A stretch of DNA of 64,000 nucleotides from Polynucleobacter nymphae (lineage in GTDB: Bacteria; Pseudomonadota; Gammaproteobacteria; Burkholderiales; Burkholderiaceae), in assembly GCF_018882155.1 (NCBI RefSeq), contig NZ_JACVPA010000002.1, positions 186,001 through 250,000 of the forward strand. The letters are read 5' to 3'. A model generated the notes under the pieces. It had not been told where the DNA came from, ran no database searches, and was given only the letters and a program-made list of their open reading frames with translations. Numbering within the stretch: the first letter of the stretch is position 1; each line of letters opens with the position of its first letter. Below, piece by piece: positions 8,437-16,762 of this stretch. The position numbers and the translations under genes were made by a program.

Positions 8437-9222
8437 ATGTCATCAGGAAATCAACCCTACATTGATCCTAGCGAAATCGCGCTAGAGGGTTCAGCGGCCG
8501 AGCGATTCAAAAGTCCTAACAATGCCTTTTGGGCCGGTATGCGAGATGCAGCTGGCGCCCCAGCAATGGTTCTATTTGCTGGTATGGTGGGTTTTGGAGC
8601 GATGGGTAAGACTAATGGCTTTGATGTTTGGTTTACTACCTTTACTTCATTTTTCATGTTCGCTTTACCAGGACAGGTGGTCTTACTTGAGATGGCTATT
8701 ACTGGTTCATCAGCTATCGCAATTGCTTTAGCAGTGACATTAACATCGACCCGTTTTGTCACAATGACGGTGACACTCTTTCCGCAGTTTCATCAAAAAG
8801 ATCGCAATCGGAGTTTGTATGCCTCAGTCCATTTGTTGGCCATGACTGCATGGGCAATTTCGATGAGGGAGTTTCATGCGATCGAGACCAAGCATCGCTT
8901 AGCGTATTTTGTTGGCTTAGGACTACTCTGTTGGCTGATTTCTATACCTGGCACGATCTTAGGTTATTACTTAGCCGGCATGGTGCCACCAGCCATCACC
9001 TTGGGTCTCGTATTTATTAATCCACTATTCTTCTTGCTAACTTTTACGGAAGTAAAGCCTTGGATTAACCGAATTGCACTGATGTTGGGTTGTATCTTTG
9101 GCCCCATTTTCTTCTTCATCGATCGCGACACTAGCTTACTCACATCCGGTCTTGTGGCTGGAACGTTGGCTTACTTTATTGATCGTCAGTACTTGCGTAA
9201 GAAACCCGGAGTTATCAGGTGA
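8437..9222 (+). CDS. azlC: AzlC-family amino-acid exporter, large subunit
   Basis: A 261-residue inner-membrane protein with about seven hydrophobic segments and the AzlC family opening (F-W-A-G-M-R-D-A-x-G-A-P-A-M-V-L-F-A-G-M). AzlC works with the small AzlD protein to export branched-chain amino acids or their analogues. The N-terminus carries about 30 extra polar residues. It begins 3 bases after the queG stop without a recognisable ribosome site, and its end overlaps azlD, the standard gene pair. Substrate in this organism is unknown. Confidence 0.88.
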   Translation: MSSGNQPYIDPSEIALEGSAAERFKSPNNAFWAGMRDAAGAPAMVLFAGMVGFGAMGKTNGFDVWFTTFTSFFMFALPGQVVLLEMAITGSSAIAIALAVTLTSTRFVTMTVTLFPQFHQKDRNRSLYASVHLLAMTAWAISMREFHAIETKHRLAYFVGLGLLCWLISIPGTILGYYLAGMVPPAITLGLVFINPLFFLLTFTEVKPWINRIALMLGCIFGPIFFFIDRDTSLLTSGLVAGTLAYFIDRQYLRKKPGVIR

Positions 9223-9572
9223 TGGATACCATGGCTAATGCACTCTCCGGTTGGGGGTTATGGATTGCCTTAGTGGGCGCCTGCCTTGGCACTTACTTCT
9301 GTCGTGCAATTGGCGTGCTTCTCTCCAATAGTATTAATCAAGATAGCGAGATCTTCCGCTGGTTAGCTGCGGTCACTTATGCGATGGTTGCTGCGTTAAC
9401 AATTCGCCTCATCGTAATGCCTATCGGCTTGATGGCAACGGTGCCTTTATGGATGCGCATTCTGATTTGCGCATTAGCGATTGGCGTAATGATTTCAAAA
9501 CCCACTAAGCGATTGGTTCCAGCCTTGCTAACTGGAACCTTGCTAATGGTAGGTTACGGTATCGTTCGCTAG
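9222..9572 (+). CDS. azlD: AzlD-family exporter, small subunit
   Basis: A roughly 116-residue protein with four hydrophobic helices and the family features T-Y-F-C-R-A-I-G near the start and a Leu/Val/Met-rich remainder. It partners AzlC. The ATG at 9222 shares its A with the azlC TGA stop (TGATG), indicating coupled translation; a GTG at 9219 is an in-frame alternative. The pair ends 8 bases before the convergent dehydrogenase gene. Confidence 0.85.
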   Translation: MDTMANALSGWGLWIALVGACLGTYFCRAIGVLLSNSINQDSEIFRWLAAVTYAMVAALTIRLIVMPIGLMATVPLWMRILICALAIGVMISKPTKRLVPALLTGTLLMVGYGIVR

Positions 9573-9579
9573 CTCAGAT

Positions 9580-12500
9580 TTATAGATGTGCCGCCAAAAT
9601 TCTGGCGATATGTACGGCTTCCCTTTGTGTGCCATCAGCAATTTGATGACGGCAACTAGTGCCATCGGCCACTACCCAGCTATCGGGTGATTTGCGAATG
9701 CTCGGCAAGAGACTAAGTTCAGCCATTTGTTTAGATACTTCAATGTGCTCTGCTTCATAACCAAAACTACCCGCCATGCCGCAGCAAGAAGATTCAATCA
9801 ACTGAGGATCTGCTTTAGGAATGAGTTTAAGTAACTCCATCGCAGGCGCTACTGCTGCAAAAGCCTTCTGATGACAGTGACCATGAAAGAGTACTGGCTT
9901 ACTCGCTTCTTTAAGATTCAGTTTGAGTGTTCCTGCTTTGGCTTCGCTCGCCAAAAACTCTTCTAAGAGTTGCGCTTGTTTAGAAATTGCGATGGCATGC
10001 TCACCAAATCCCATCACTAAGGCTTCATCTTTCAAAGTGAAGAGACAGGAGGGCTCTAAACCAATAATGGGGATGTTCTTTTGCGCATAGGGTGCGAGAT
10101 GATCAACAAGCTCCCCAAGCGTTTCTTTGGCTTTATCCACCATACCAGCGGCGAGATAGGTTCTGCCACAGCAAAACTCTTTAGAGCAAGCGTTTTGTGT
10201 TTTTTCTGTTTGTTTTTCTTTATTACTTTGGCTCTTATTTGGAATATGCACGCGATAGCCTGCAGCTTTGAGCACTTTGAGTGCAGCGATGAGATTTTCA
10301 TCTTCAAAATAGGCATTAAAGGTATCTGCTAGCAAAACTACACCTTTGCTATTAGCATCCTGCGCTAATTGCTCTGGTGTGAATTGATAACTTTGGGCTA
10401 CTTTCTGGTTCCAGAAAGTTTGACCCTTCCAGATTGGCAAACTTCTTTGTGCGGAGATGCCCATGATCCACTCTTGTAACTTAGCAATGGGCGCGATGTG
10501 ATTACGCAGGTTCAGTAGCGCTGGCAAGAGCGGAATATTGCTAATGATGGCTGCGTATTTGGGCAGATAAGCTACTGCTAGGTCTCGCAAAGAGTAGCCA
10601 ACACGTTTCTTATAGGCTGATAAGAACTCAATCTTCATCTTAGCCATATCAACGCCAGTAGGGCACTCACGACGGCAGGCCTTGCAACTTACACAAAGCT
10701 CCATCACTTCTTTGATGGCATCACTTGCTAGTGGTGAAATAGAATTATCTTTGATATCTAGTTGATTCGATAGTGCTAGACGTAAGGTATTGGCTCTGCC
10801 TCTGGTGAGATGTTTTTCATCACGCGTCACACGATAACTTGGGCACATGACTTCAGCATCAAACTTGCGGCAGTGACCATTGTTATTGCACATATCGACG
10901 GCTTTAGCTAAACCCATCGCTGGATCGCCGCCAGAGCCTGGTGCACTTGTTTCTTCTGTAACGGGATTGTTCTGTACATTCCAAGCAGACCAATCTAATG
11001 CTGGCTGTAAGGCAATCACCTTGTAATTGGGCGCAAATCTAAAGTTGCTTGCATCATCCATCTTCGGTGGATTAACAATCTTGCCTGGGTTAAATAACCC
11101 TTTGGGATCAAAAGCATGTTTGATTTCTGAGAGAGCTTCAGTGATCTTGGGTCCAAATTGCCAAGAGATCCACTCACCACGACATAGCCCATCACCATGC
11201 TCACCGCTATAGGCGCCTTTGTACTTTCTGACTAACTCTGAAGCTTCTTCTGCAACAGCACGCATCTTTTGGGCGCCATCTCTACGCATATCCAAAATAG
11301 GGCGTACATGCAATGTGCCAACCGAGGCGTGAGCATACCAAGTGCCTCTTGATCCATGTTTAGAGAACACTTCGGTTAATGCTTGGGTGTAATCGGCTAA
11401 GCTCTCCAGTGGCACAGCGCAATCTTCAATAAAACTCACTGGTTTGCCATCGCCCTTCAGGCTCATCATGATATTCAAGCCTGCTTTACGAACTTCCCAG
11501 AGATTCTTTTGTAAAGATGCATCCGGCATTGCTACTACCGAACCTGGCAGACCTAAGTCACTCATCAGCTCTTGAAGGGATTTGAGTTTGTCTAGGAGTG
11601 GTGCATGCGCTTCACCAGAAAACTCCACCAACAGAATGGCTTCTGGCGTTTGAGTAGTGTGATCAATAAGTGCTGTCTCAATTGTTTTCTGAAAGCTAGG
11701 ATTGCTGCGCGCCAAATCAATCATGGTGCGATCGACTAACTCAACAGCAGTTGGCCCCAGCTTCACAATGTGCTGGGCGCTATCCATGGCCTTGTAGAAA
11801 CTGGCAAAGTTCACAATGCCCAGCACTTTGTGTTGTGGCAAAGGTGCTAACTTAAGTTTAAGAGATTTGAAATACGCTAGCGTTCCTTCACTACCCACGA
11901 GTAGGTGAGAAAGATTGACGCTGCCATCTTGGGTGTAAGGTAATTCGCTTTGAGGATGAAAGATATCAAGGTTGTAACCTGCAACCCGTCGTAATACCTT
12001 CGGAAAGCGTGCCTCAATCTCGGGCTGCAGTGTATTGGCTAAGTCTTTAACAAAGTCACCCAATTGCTTGGCCACTCCAGAGCTACTTGCATAGTTAGCA
12101 AATTCACCGACTCTGCCATCTGCTAGCCAAGCATTAATTCCTAAAACGTTATGTACCATATTGCCGTAAGCAATCGAGCGACTACCGCAAGAGTTATTGC
12201 CCGCCATGCCGCCAATCGTTGCTTGCCCTCCAGTAGAAACATCTACTGGATACCAAAGACCATGTTTTTTGAGTGAGCTATTGAGGTGGTCAAGTACCAT
12301 GCCGGGCTCAACTTCTGCATAGCCCTGATCAATATTGATATCAAGAGCATTTCTGAAGTATTTGCTGTTATCAATCACTAGTGCTGCGCCAGTAGTTTGA
12401 CCGCACTGACTAGTGCCACCACCACGAGGGAGTACTGGTACTCCAAGTTCTGCTGCAATCTGAATGCTACTTGCAATATCTTGCGCAGTCTTCGGCACAA

Positions 12501-12660
12501 ACACCGCTACTGGCATGGCTTGATAAATAGATGCGTCGGTAGCGTAACGACCACGGCTAGCGCTATCAGTCATCACCTCACCAGAAGTCTCTTGACGCAA
12601 GCGTTTGGCTAATTGCGCTTGATCCACCATCAGCTCTTTGAGATCGAGGGGCTTGTTCAT
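9580..12660 (-). CDS. FAD- and Fe-S-dependent 2-hydroxyacid dehydrogenase (YdiJ/D-2-hydroxyglutarate dehydrogenase type)
   Basis: A 1026-residue fused flavin/iron-sulfur oxidoreductase. Domains in order: FAD-binding type 4 (residues about 45-270, with P-R-G-G-G-T-S-Q-C-G-Q and G-G-M-A-G-N-N-S-C-G-S-R), FAD-linked oxidase C-terminal domain (about 280-540, G-E-H-G-D-G-L), a 4Fe-4S region near residue 655 (C-V-S-C-K-A-C-R-R-E-C-P), and a C-terminal CCG region with C-C-G-R-T-Y near 830 and C-C-G-M-A-G-S near 958. Architecture and length match E. coli YdiJ (1018 residues). It removes electrons from a D-2-hydroxy acid to a membrane or electron-transfer acceptor. It overlaps its GntR regulator by 4 bases. 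Glycolate or D-lactate are alternative substrates. Confidence 0.85.
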   Translation of the reverse strand: MNKPLDLKELMVDQAQLAKRLRQETSGEVMTDSASRGRYATDASIYQAMPVAVFVPKTAQDIASSIQIAAELGVPVLPRGGGTSQCGQTTGAALVIDNSKYFRNALDINIDQGYAEVEPGMVLDHLNSSLKKHGLWYPVDVSTGGQATIGGMAGNNSCGSRSIAYGNMVHNVLGINAWLADGRVGEFANYASSSGVAKQLGDFVKDLANTLQPEIEARFPKVLRRVAGYNLDIFHPQSELPYTQDGSVNLSHLLVGSEGTLAYFKSLKLKLAPLPQHKVLGIVNFASFYKAMDSAQHIVKLGPTAVELVDRTMIDLARSNPSFQKTIETALIDHTTQTPEAILLVEFSGEAHAPLLDKLKSLQELMSDLGLPGSVVAMPDASLQKNLWEVRKAGLNIMMSLKGDGKPVSFIEDCAVPLESLADYTQALTEVFSKHGSRGTWYAHASVGTLHVRPILDMRRDGAQKMRAVAEEASELVRKYKGAYSGEHGDGLCRGEWISWQFGPKITEALSEIKHAFDPKGLFNPGKIVNPPKMDDASNFRFAPNYKVIALQPALDWSAWNVQNNPVTEETSAPGSGGDPAMGLAKAVDMCNNNGHCRKFDAEVMCPSYRVTRDEKHLTRGRANTLRLALSNQLDIKDNSISPLASDAIKEVMELCVSCKACRRECPTGVDMAKMKIEFLSAYKKRVGYSLRDLAVAYLPKYAAIISNIPLLPALLNLRNHIAPIAKLQEWIMGISAQRSLPIWKGQTFWNQKVAQSYQFTPEQLAQDANSKGVVLLADTFNAYFEDENLIAALKVLKAAGYRVHIPNKSQSNKEKQTEKTQNACSKEFCCGRTYLAAGMVDKAKETLGELVDHLAPYAQKNIPIIGLEPSCLFTLKDEALVMGFGEHAIAISKQAQLLEEFLASEAKAGTLKLNLKEASKPVLFHGHCHQKAFAAVAPAMELLKLIPKADPQLIESSCCGMAGSFGYEAEHIEVSKQMAELSLLPSIRKSPDSWVVADGTSCRHQIADGTQREAVHIARILAAHL

Positions 12661-13343
12661 TTAACTGTCTCTACTAGCTGCACTTCAGCTTTGAGTAACT
12701 GCACAATGACATCACGCTTGTTCTGTACGTGCTTGATCATGATTCTGCGCATACGGGCACTATCGCGGGCTTTGAGAGCATCGAGCATCTCTTGATGTTC
12801 TTCAACCGCTTTTTCCCATTTAACACCGTCTTGATTAGATCGAAAGCGCAAGGCTTCAATGCGGGCATTTACTTGAGAGAAGAGTTGAGCAAGCACGGGG
12901 TTATTCGCTGCCTGATTAATCAGATGATGAATCCGTAAGTTCAACTTGTAATAGGAAGATAAATCACGACGGGCGTAAGAAGCCATCATTTCATATTGAA
13001 GGGCTTCTAGTTCAGAGAGGGCGGCATCACTAATATTGTTTGCAGCTAGCTCACCAGAGAAACCTTCCAAGTCTGCAATCACGTTAAAAGTATGAATGAC
13101 ATCCTCAAGACTGAGTTGCACAGCAATCGCACCACGGTTAGCAATCAGCTCTACTAGCCCATCGGCTGCTAGGCGACGAATCGCTTCCCGAATCGGTGTG
13201 CGAGAAACATTCAAACTCTCAGCCAGTTCCCGTTCATTGAGTTTGCTGCCAGGGGCAATCTTGCCTTCAACCAAAAGCAGTCTGAGCTTTTGGAAGATGG
13301 CCTCATGTAAGTTCTGAGAATTAGGCTGCTCTATTACTGTCAT
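12657..13343 (-). CDS. GntR-family (FCD) transcriptional regulator
   Basis: A 228-residue regulator. A winged-helix domain covers residues 10-75, with the GntR signature G-S-K-L-N-E-R-E-L-A-E-S-L-N-V-S-R-T-P-I-R-E-A; an all-helical FCD effector domain follows (about 85-215) with Asp/His ligand positions typical of carboxylate-sensing members. The gene overlaps the downstream hydroxyacid dehydrogenase by 4 bases and diverges from the aminotransferase gene. The intergenic region has two TTGTATACAA palindromes of the kind such regulators bind, so it probably controls both directions. The effector is likely a hydroxy or oxo acid (inference). Confidence 0.9.
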   Translation of the reverse strand: MTVIEQPNSQNLHEAIFQKLRLLLVEGKIAPGSKLNERELAESLNVSRTPIREAIRRLAADGLVELIANRGAIAVQLSLEDVIHTFNVIADLEGFSGELAANNISDAALSELEALQYEMMASYARRDLSSYYKLNLRIHHLINQAANNPVLAQLFSQVNARIEALRFRSNQDGVKWEKAVEEHQEMLDALKARDSARMRRIMIKHVQNKRDVIVQLLKAEVQLVETVK

Positions 13344-13367
13344 GACATCCGTTTCCTATACTCTAAA

Positions 13368-13379
13368 TTTGTATACAAA
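13368..13379. promoter_or_regulatory. Palindromic operator, copy 1 (GntR/FCD type)
   Basis: TTTGTATACAAA, a perfect 12-base palindrome 25 bases upstream of the gntR start. It shares the core TTTGTATACAAA with copy 2, 94 bases away centre to centre. Both fit the T-N-G-T-N(2-3)-A-C-N-A pattern of FadR/GntR operators. Probably used for autoregulation. Confidence 0.6.
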
Positions 13380-13458
13380 AATATCAATAAACCATCATAA
13401 AGCATAAATATAGGCTTTAAATGCTAAATAATGGCTTTATTTTAAGTTTTTCTGTAAA

Positions 13459-13476
13459 TATTTTGTATACAAAATA
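13459..13476. promoter_or_regulatory. Palindromic operator, copy 2 (GntR/FCD type)
   Basis: TATTTTGTATACAAAATA, a perfect 18-base palindrome 64 bases before the aminotransferase ATG. It is longer than copy 1 but has the same core. The position, just upstream of a TACACT -10-like sequence at 13498-13503, would allow control of the rightward promoter. Confidence 0.65.
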
Positions 13477-13540
13477 GAAAATTGGCAAAAATTGTCTTAC
13501 ACTAGGGGGATTATTTAACCCAAACCCAGCGAGACAAAAC

Positions 13541-14725
13541 ATGCTCAAACTCGATAACCACGCATCTGGACGCCATTTCTTACATATTCCTGGCCCAAGC
13601 CCAGTTCCGCCACGCGTATTGCGTGCGATTAGCTATCAAACTATCGACCATCGTGGTCCTGAGTTTGGTCAATTTGGTTTAAAGGTTTTGGATGGTATTA
13701 AAAAGATTTTTAAGACTAATCAACCCGTCATTATTTATTCAGCTTCTGGCACTGGCGCATGGGAAGGCGCATTAGTTAACGTTCTCAGTCCTGGTGACAA
13801 GGTGCTCTTTTATGAAACCGGCCAATTCGCGAATTTATGGCGCGCTCTTGGTAAGCGTCTAGGTCTTGAGGTTGAAGTAGTGGGTAAGGCTGGACAAGAT
13901 TCTTGGCGTTGGGGTGTAGATGCTGCAGTAATTGAAGAGCGTTTACGTAAAGATGCGCAGCACGAGATCAAAGCGGTTTGTGTTGTGCATAACGAAACCT
14001 CTACTGGAGTGACATCTAATATTGCTAACGTTCGTAAAGCAATTGATTCCTTAAAGCATCCCGCTTTGTTATTGGTTGATAGCGTATCTGGCATAGGTTC
14101 CGCAGATTATGAGCATGACAAATGGGGCGCAGACGTGACGATTTCTGGATCACAAAAAGGCTTGATGTTGCCACCTGGGATTGGCTTTAATGCTTTATCA
14201 GCAAAGGCAATTGAGGTGAGTAAGAGCAACAAAATGCATAAGGCCTATTGGGCTTGGGATGAAATCCTCGAATCGAATAAAAATGGTTTCTGGCCTACAA
14301 CACCAAGCACTAATCTCATGTATGGATTACATGAGGCAATGGACATGATGATGGCTGAGGGTCTCGATACCATTTTTGCCCGTCATCAACGTTTAGCCGC
14401 AGCTTGTCGTGAAGCGGTGAATGCTTGGGGCTTAGAGATTCAGTGTCAAGATAAGGATTGCTATTCACCGGTACTCACGTGTATTGCTACACCTGAAGGG
14501 ATGGATGCGGATGTGCTACGTAAACATGCTTTAGAGAAGTTCAATCTCTCTTTAGGAACTGGCCTTGGCAAGATCAAAGGCAAGGCATTCCGTATTGGTC
14601 ATTTGGGCGACTGCAATGAACTCAACCTAATGGCCGCCTTAAGTGGGGTAGAAATGAGTTTAGGTTCGATGGGCTACAAACCCAAGGCAAGCGGCGTAGT
14701 CGCAGCCCAGGAGTTCCTTAAATAA
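13541..14725 (+). CDS. Class V aminotransferase (serine/alanine-glyoxylate aminotransferase type)
   Basis: A 394-residue PLP enzyme. The N-terminal I-P-G-P-S-P-V-P-P-R-V-L, the H-R-G-P-E-F segment, and S-G-T-G-A-W-E-G identify the serine-glyoxylate/alanine-glyoxylate group. Asp of L-L-V-D-S-V-S-G-I-G and Lys206 in S-G-S-Q-K-G hold the cofactor. The reaction would convert glyoxylate plus an amino donor (serine or alanine) to glycine plus the oxo acid. It is divergent from the GntR regulator and probably co-regulated with the hydroxyacid dehydrogenase, making a small glyoxylate/hydroxy-acid module. Donor specificity is not readable. Confidence 0.88.
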   Translation: MLKLDNHASGRHFLHIPGPSPVPPRVLRAISYQTIDHRGPEFGQFGLKVLDGIKKIFKTNQPVIIYSASGTGAWEGALVNVLSPGDKVLFYETGQFANLWRALGKRLGLEVEVVGKAGQDSWRWGVDAAVIEERLRKDAQHEIKAVCVVHNETSTGVTSNIANVRKAIDSLKHPALLLVDSVSGIGSADYEHDKWGADVTISGSQKGLMLPPGIGFNALSAKAIEVSKSNKMHKAYWAWDEILESNKNGFWPTTPSTNLMYGLHEAMDMMMAEGLDTIFARHQRLAAACREAVNAWGLEIQCQDKDCYSPVLTCIATPEGMDADVLRKHALEKFNLSLGTGLGKIKGKAFRIGHLGDCNELNLMAALSGVEMSLGSMGYKPKASGVVAAQEFLK

Positions 14726-14800
14726 GCAGTGCTGGGGCTAAGTTAGGCCATTTAGGGTTGGTGGGCCTGGATTCCTCAGGGCGAATCGGGCTGCACCCCT

Positions 14801-14806
14801 TATAAT
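14801..14806 (+). promoter_or_regulatory. -10 hexamer before the HbpS-like gene
   Basis: A consensus TATAAT at 14801-14806, 62 bases before the ATG at 14868, inside a 142-base gap after the aminotransferase. The -35 region is poor. It suggests the HbpS-like gene has its own promoter. Confidence 0.35.
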
Positions 14807-14867
14807 TCCAGTACTTATATAGAAGTGCACTGATTAGATACACCATATTCGAGACAGAAAGACAAAC

Positions 14868-15275
14868 ATGTTAGCTACTAAACCTTACTTAACTCAAGCT
14901 GATGCGCAAAAGATTTTGGACGCAGCTGATCAATATGCTGCCCAAAATAATTTCGCGGTGACGATTGCTGTTTGTGATGATGGTGGTCATCTCTTGGGGT
15001 TAATTCGTCGTGATGGTTGTGCTCCTGTATCTTCATATATTGCGCAAGAGAAGGCGCGTACTGCAGCAATGGGTAAACGCGAGAGCCGTGTTTATGAAGA
15101 AATTATTAATAACGGCCGCACATCCTTTTTATCTGTCCCACATATTTCAGGGATGTTAGAAGGTGGGGTCAATATCGATGTAAATGGATTCACCATCGGC
15201 GCAGTCGGCGTTTCCGGCGTTAAATCGACCGAGGATGCTGCCACTGCTAAGGCTGGCATCGCGGCCATCCTATAA
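14868..15275 (+). CDS. GlcG/HbpS-like heme-binding-family protein
   Basis: A 135-residue single-domain protein of the GlcG/HbpS/PduO C-terminal family: a Profilin-like alpha/beta fold with the marks A-V-C-D-D-G-G-H-L-L-G, R-R-D-G-C, and the closing G-A-V-G-V-S-G. Relatives sit in glycolate (glc) operons and some bind heme or cobalamin-related ligands. Its place after the glyoxylate aminotransferase and near a flavin hydroxyacid dehydrogenase matches the GlcG context. Biochemical role is not established for this group. Confidence 0.8.
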   Translation: MLATKPYLTQADAQKILDAADQYAAQNNFAVTIAVCDDGGHLLGLIRRDGCAPVSSYIAQEKARTAAMGKRESRVYEEIINNGRTSFLSVPHISGMLEGGVNIDVNGFTIGAVGVSGVKSTEDAATAKAGIAAIL

Positions 15276-15283
15276 GTTTTCTT

Positions 15284-16753
15284 TTGATAAATACTGATAC
15301 TGAAATAACTTCTTCTACAGGGCTTGACGACACAGTCGCCCCTGCCGCTACTCCGGCAACAATCACTTTTGCTGATTTTGGTTTAGACCCAAAGATTCAA
15401 AAGGCGGTATCTGACCAAGGCTACACCATCCCAACGCCGATTCAGGCGCAAGCGATTCCACATGTTTTAGCGGGTAGAGACTTAATGGGCGCGGCACAAA
15501 CTGGTACTGGTAAAACTGCCGCCTTTGTATTGCCAATCATCCAACAGATTTTGCGCCACGCTAGTAATAGCGCATCACCTGCGCGCCATCCGATTCGCGC
15601 CTTAGTGCTGACGCCCACCAGAGAGTTGGCAGTGCAAGTAGCTGAGAATGCCGCAAGCTATTCCAAACATACTGATTTACGTGCCGCCGTGGTCTATGGT
15701 GGCGTGGATATGAAAGAGCAAGTTGCGATTTTGCGTAACGGCATCGAGATTTTGATTGCGACACCAGGCCGCTTGCTTGATCACATTGGCTCAAAGGTTG
15801 CCAATTTATCCCAAGTAGAAATTCTGGTTCTGGATGAAGCTGACCGCATGCTGGATATGGGTTTCTTGCCAGACCTGCAACGCATCATTAATTTAATTCC
15901 AGCGCAAAGACAAACTCTATTATTCTCCGCAACCTTCTCGCCAGAAATTAAAAAACTGGCGCAAAGCTATTTGCGTACTCCTGTCACAGTTGAGGTAGCA
16001 CGTCAGAACGCTGCAGCCGATACGGTGAAGCAAGTAGTCCATATGGTGGCCTCAGCAGATAAGCAACGCGCCATAGTCAGAGTACTGGAAGAGCGCACCC
16101 GCCAAGGTTTATCCCGTCAATGCATCATTTTTACCAACAGTCGTTTAGGATGTGCCAGATTGTCTCGTGCACTTGAGCGCGATGGCATCAAAGCGGGCGC
16201 AATTCATGGTGATAAGAGTCAGGGTGAGCGCACTCTCACATTAGATGCATTTAAATCAGGCGCGATTGAAGCTTTAGTCGCAACTGACGTTGCAGCCCGT
16301 GGCTTAGATATTCCGGATATGCCCTGCGTGATTAATCATGAGTTGCCTTACAGTGCTGAAGATTTTATTCACCGTATTGGCCGCACTGGTCGTGCAGGCA
16401 GCACCGGTGATGCGATTGCTCTAGTAGATGCTAGCGAAAAGCGCTTACTCGATGACATCGAAAAATTGATGAAGCGTAAGTTAGAAGTCAAGCCTTTGCC
16501 AGAAGGTGCTCCTTCACAAAGTAGAGCGCCTTCAAATAGTGCTGCATCAAGTAGAACCGGCAGTGCTTCATCTAGTAGATCCTCATCCAACACTACACCA
16601 GCAAAAATATCAGACCCATTTTTCTATCAGCCTTATGAACCCACTGCTGTTCCACCATCTACAGAAGGCGCAAAGCCCGAAGAGAAAAAAGTGGGCATTG
16701 TGGCGGCTAAGCCCACGGTAGGGGCTTTACTTGGTGGCTTTAAAAAGAAATAA
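15284..16753 (+). CDS. rhlE: DEAD-box RNA helicase (RhlE type)
   Basis: A 489-residue helicase. Q motif F-A-D-F-G-L with I-P-T-P-I-Q, Walker A A-Q-T-G-T-G-K-T (about residue 70), P-T-R-E-L, D-E-A-D (about 183), S-A-T-F, and H-R-I-G-R-T-G-R-A-G are all present. The C-terminal 110 residues are a low-complexity Ser/Pro/Ala-rich tail ending in K-K-K, typical of RhlE proteins that act on ribosome assembly and mRNA decay. The only credible start is a TTG at 15284, since the next Met is far inside the helicase core. A TATAAG hexamer (15271-15276) lies across the stop of the preceding gene. Confidence 0.93.
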   Translation: MINTDTEITSSTGLDDTVAPAATPATITFADFGLDPKIQKAVSDQGYTIPTPIQAQAIPHVLAGRDLMGAAQTGTGKTAAFVLPIIQQILRHASNSASPARHPIRALVLTPTRELAVQVAENAASYSKHTDLRAAVVYGGVDMKEQVAILRNGIEILIATPGRLLDHIGSKVANLSQVEILVLDEADRMLDMGFLPDLQRIINLIPAQRQTLLFSATFSPEIKKLAQSYLRTPVTVEVARQNAAADTVKQVVHMVASADKQRAIVRVLEERTRQGLSRQCIIFTNSRLGCARLSRALERDGIKAGAIHGDKSQGERTLTLDAFKSGAIEALVATDVAARGLDIPDMPCVINHELPYSAEDFIHRIGRTGRAGSTGDAIALVDASEKRLLDDIEKLMKRKLEVKPLPEGAPSQSRAPSNSAASSRTGSASSSRSSSNTTPAKISDPFFYQPYEPTAVPPSTEGAKPEEKKVGIVAAKPTVGALLGGFKKK

Positions 16754-16762
16754 AGTAGTTCA

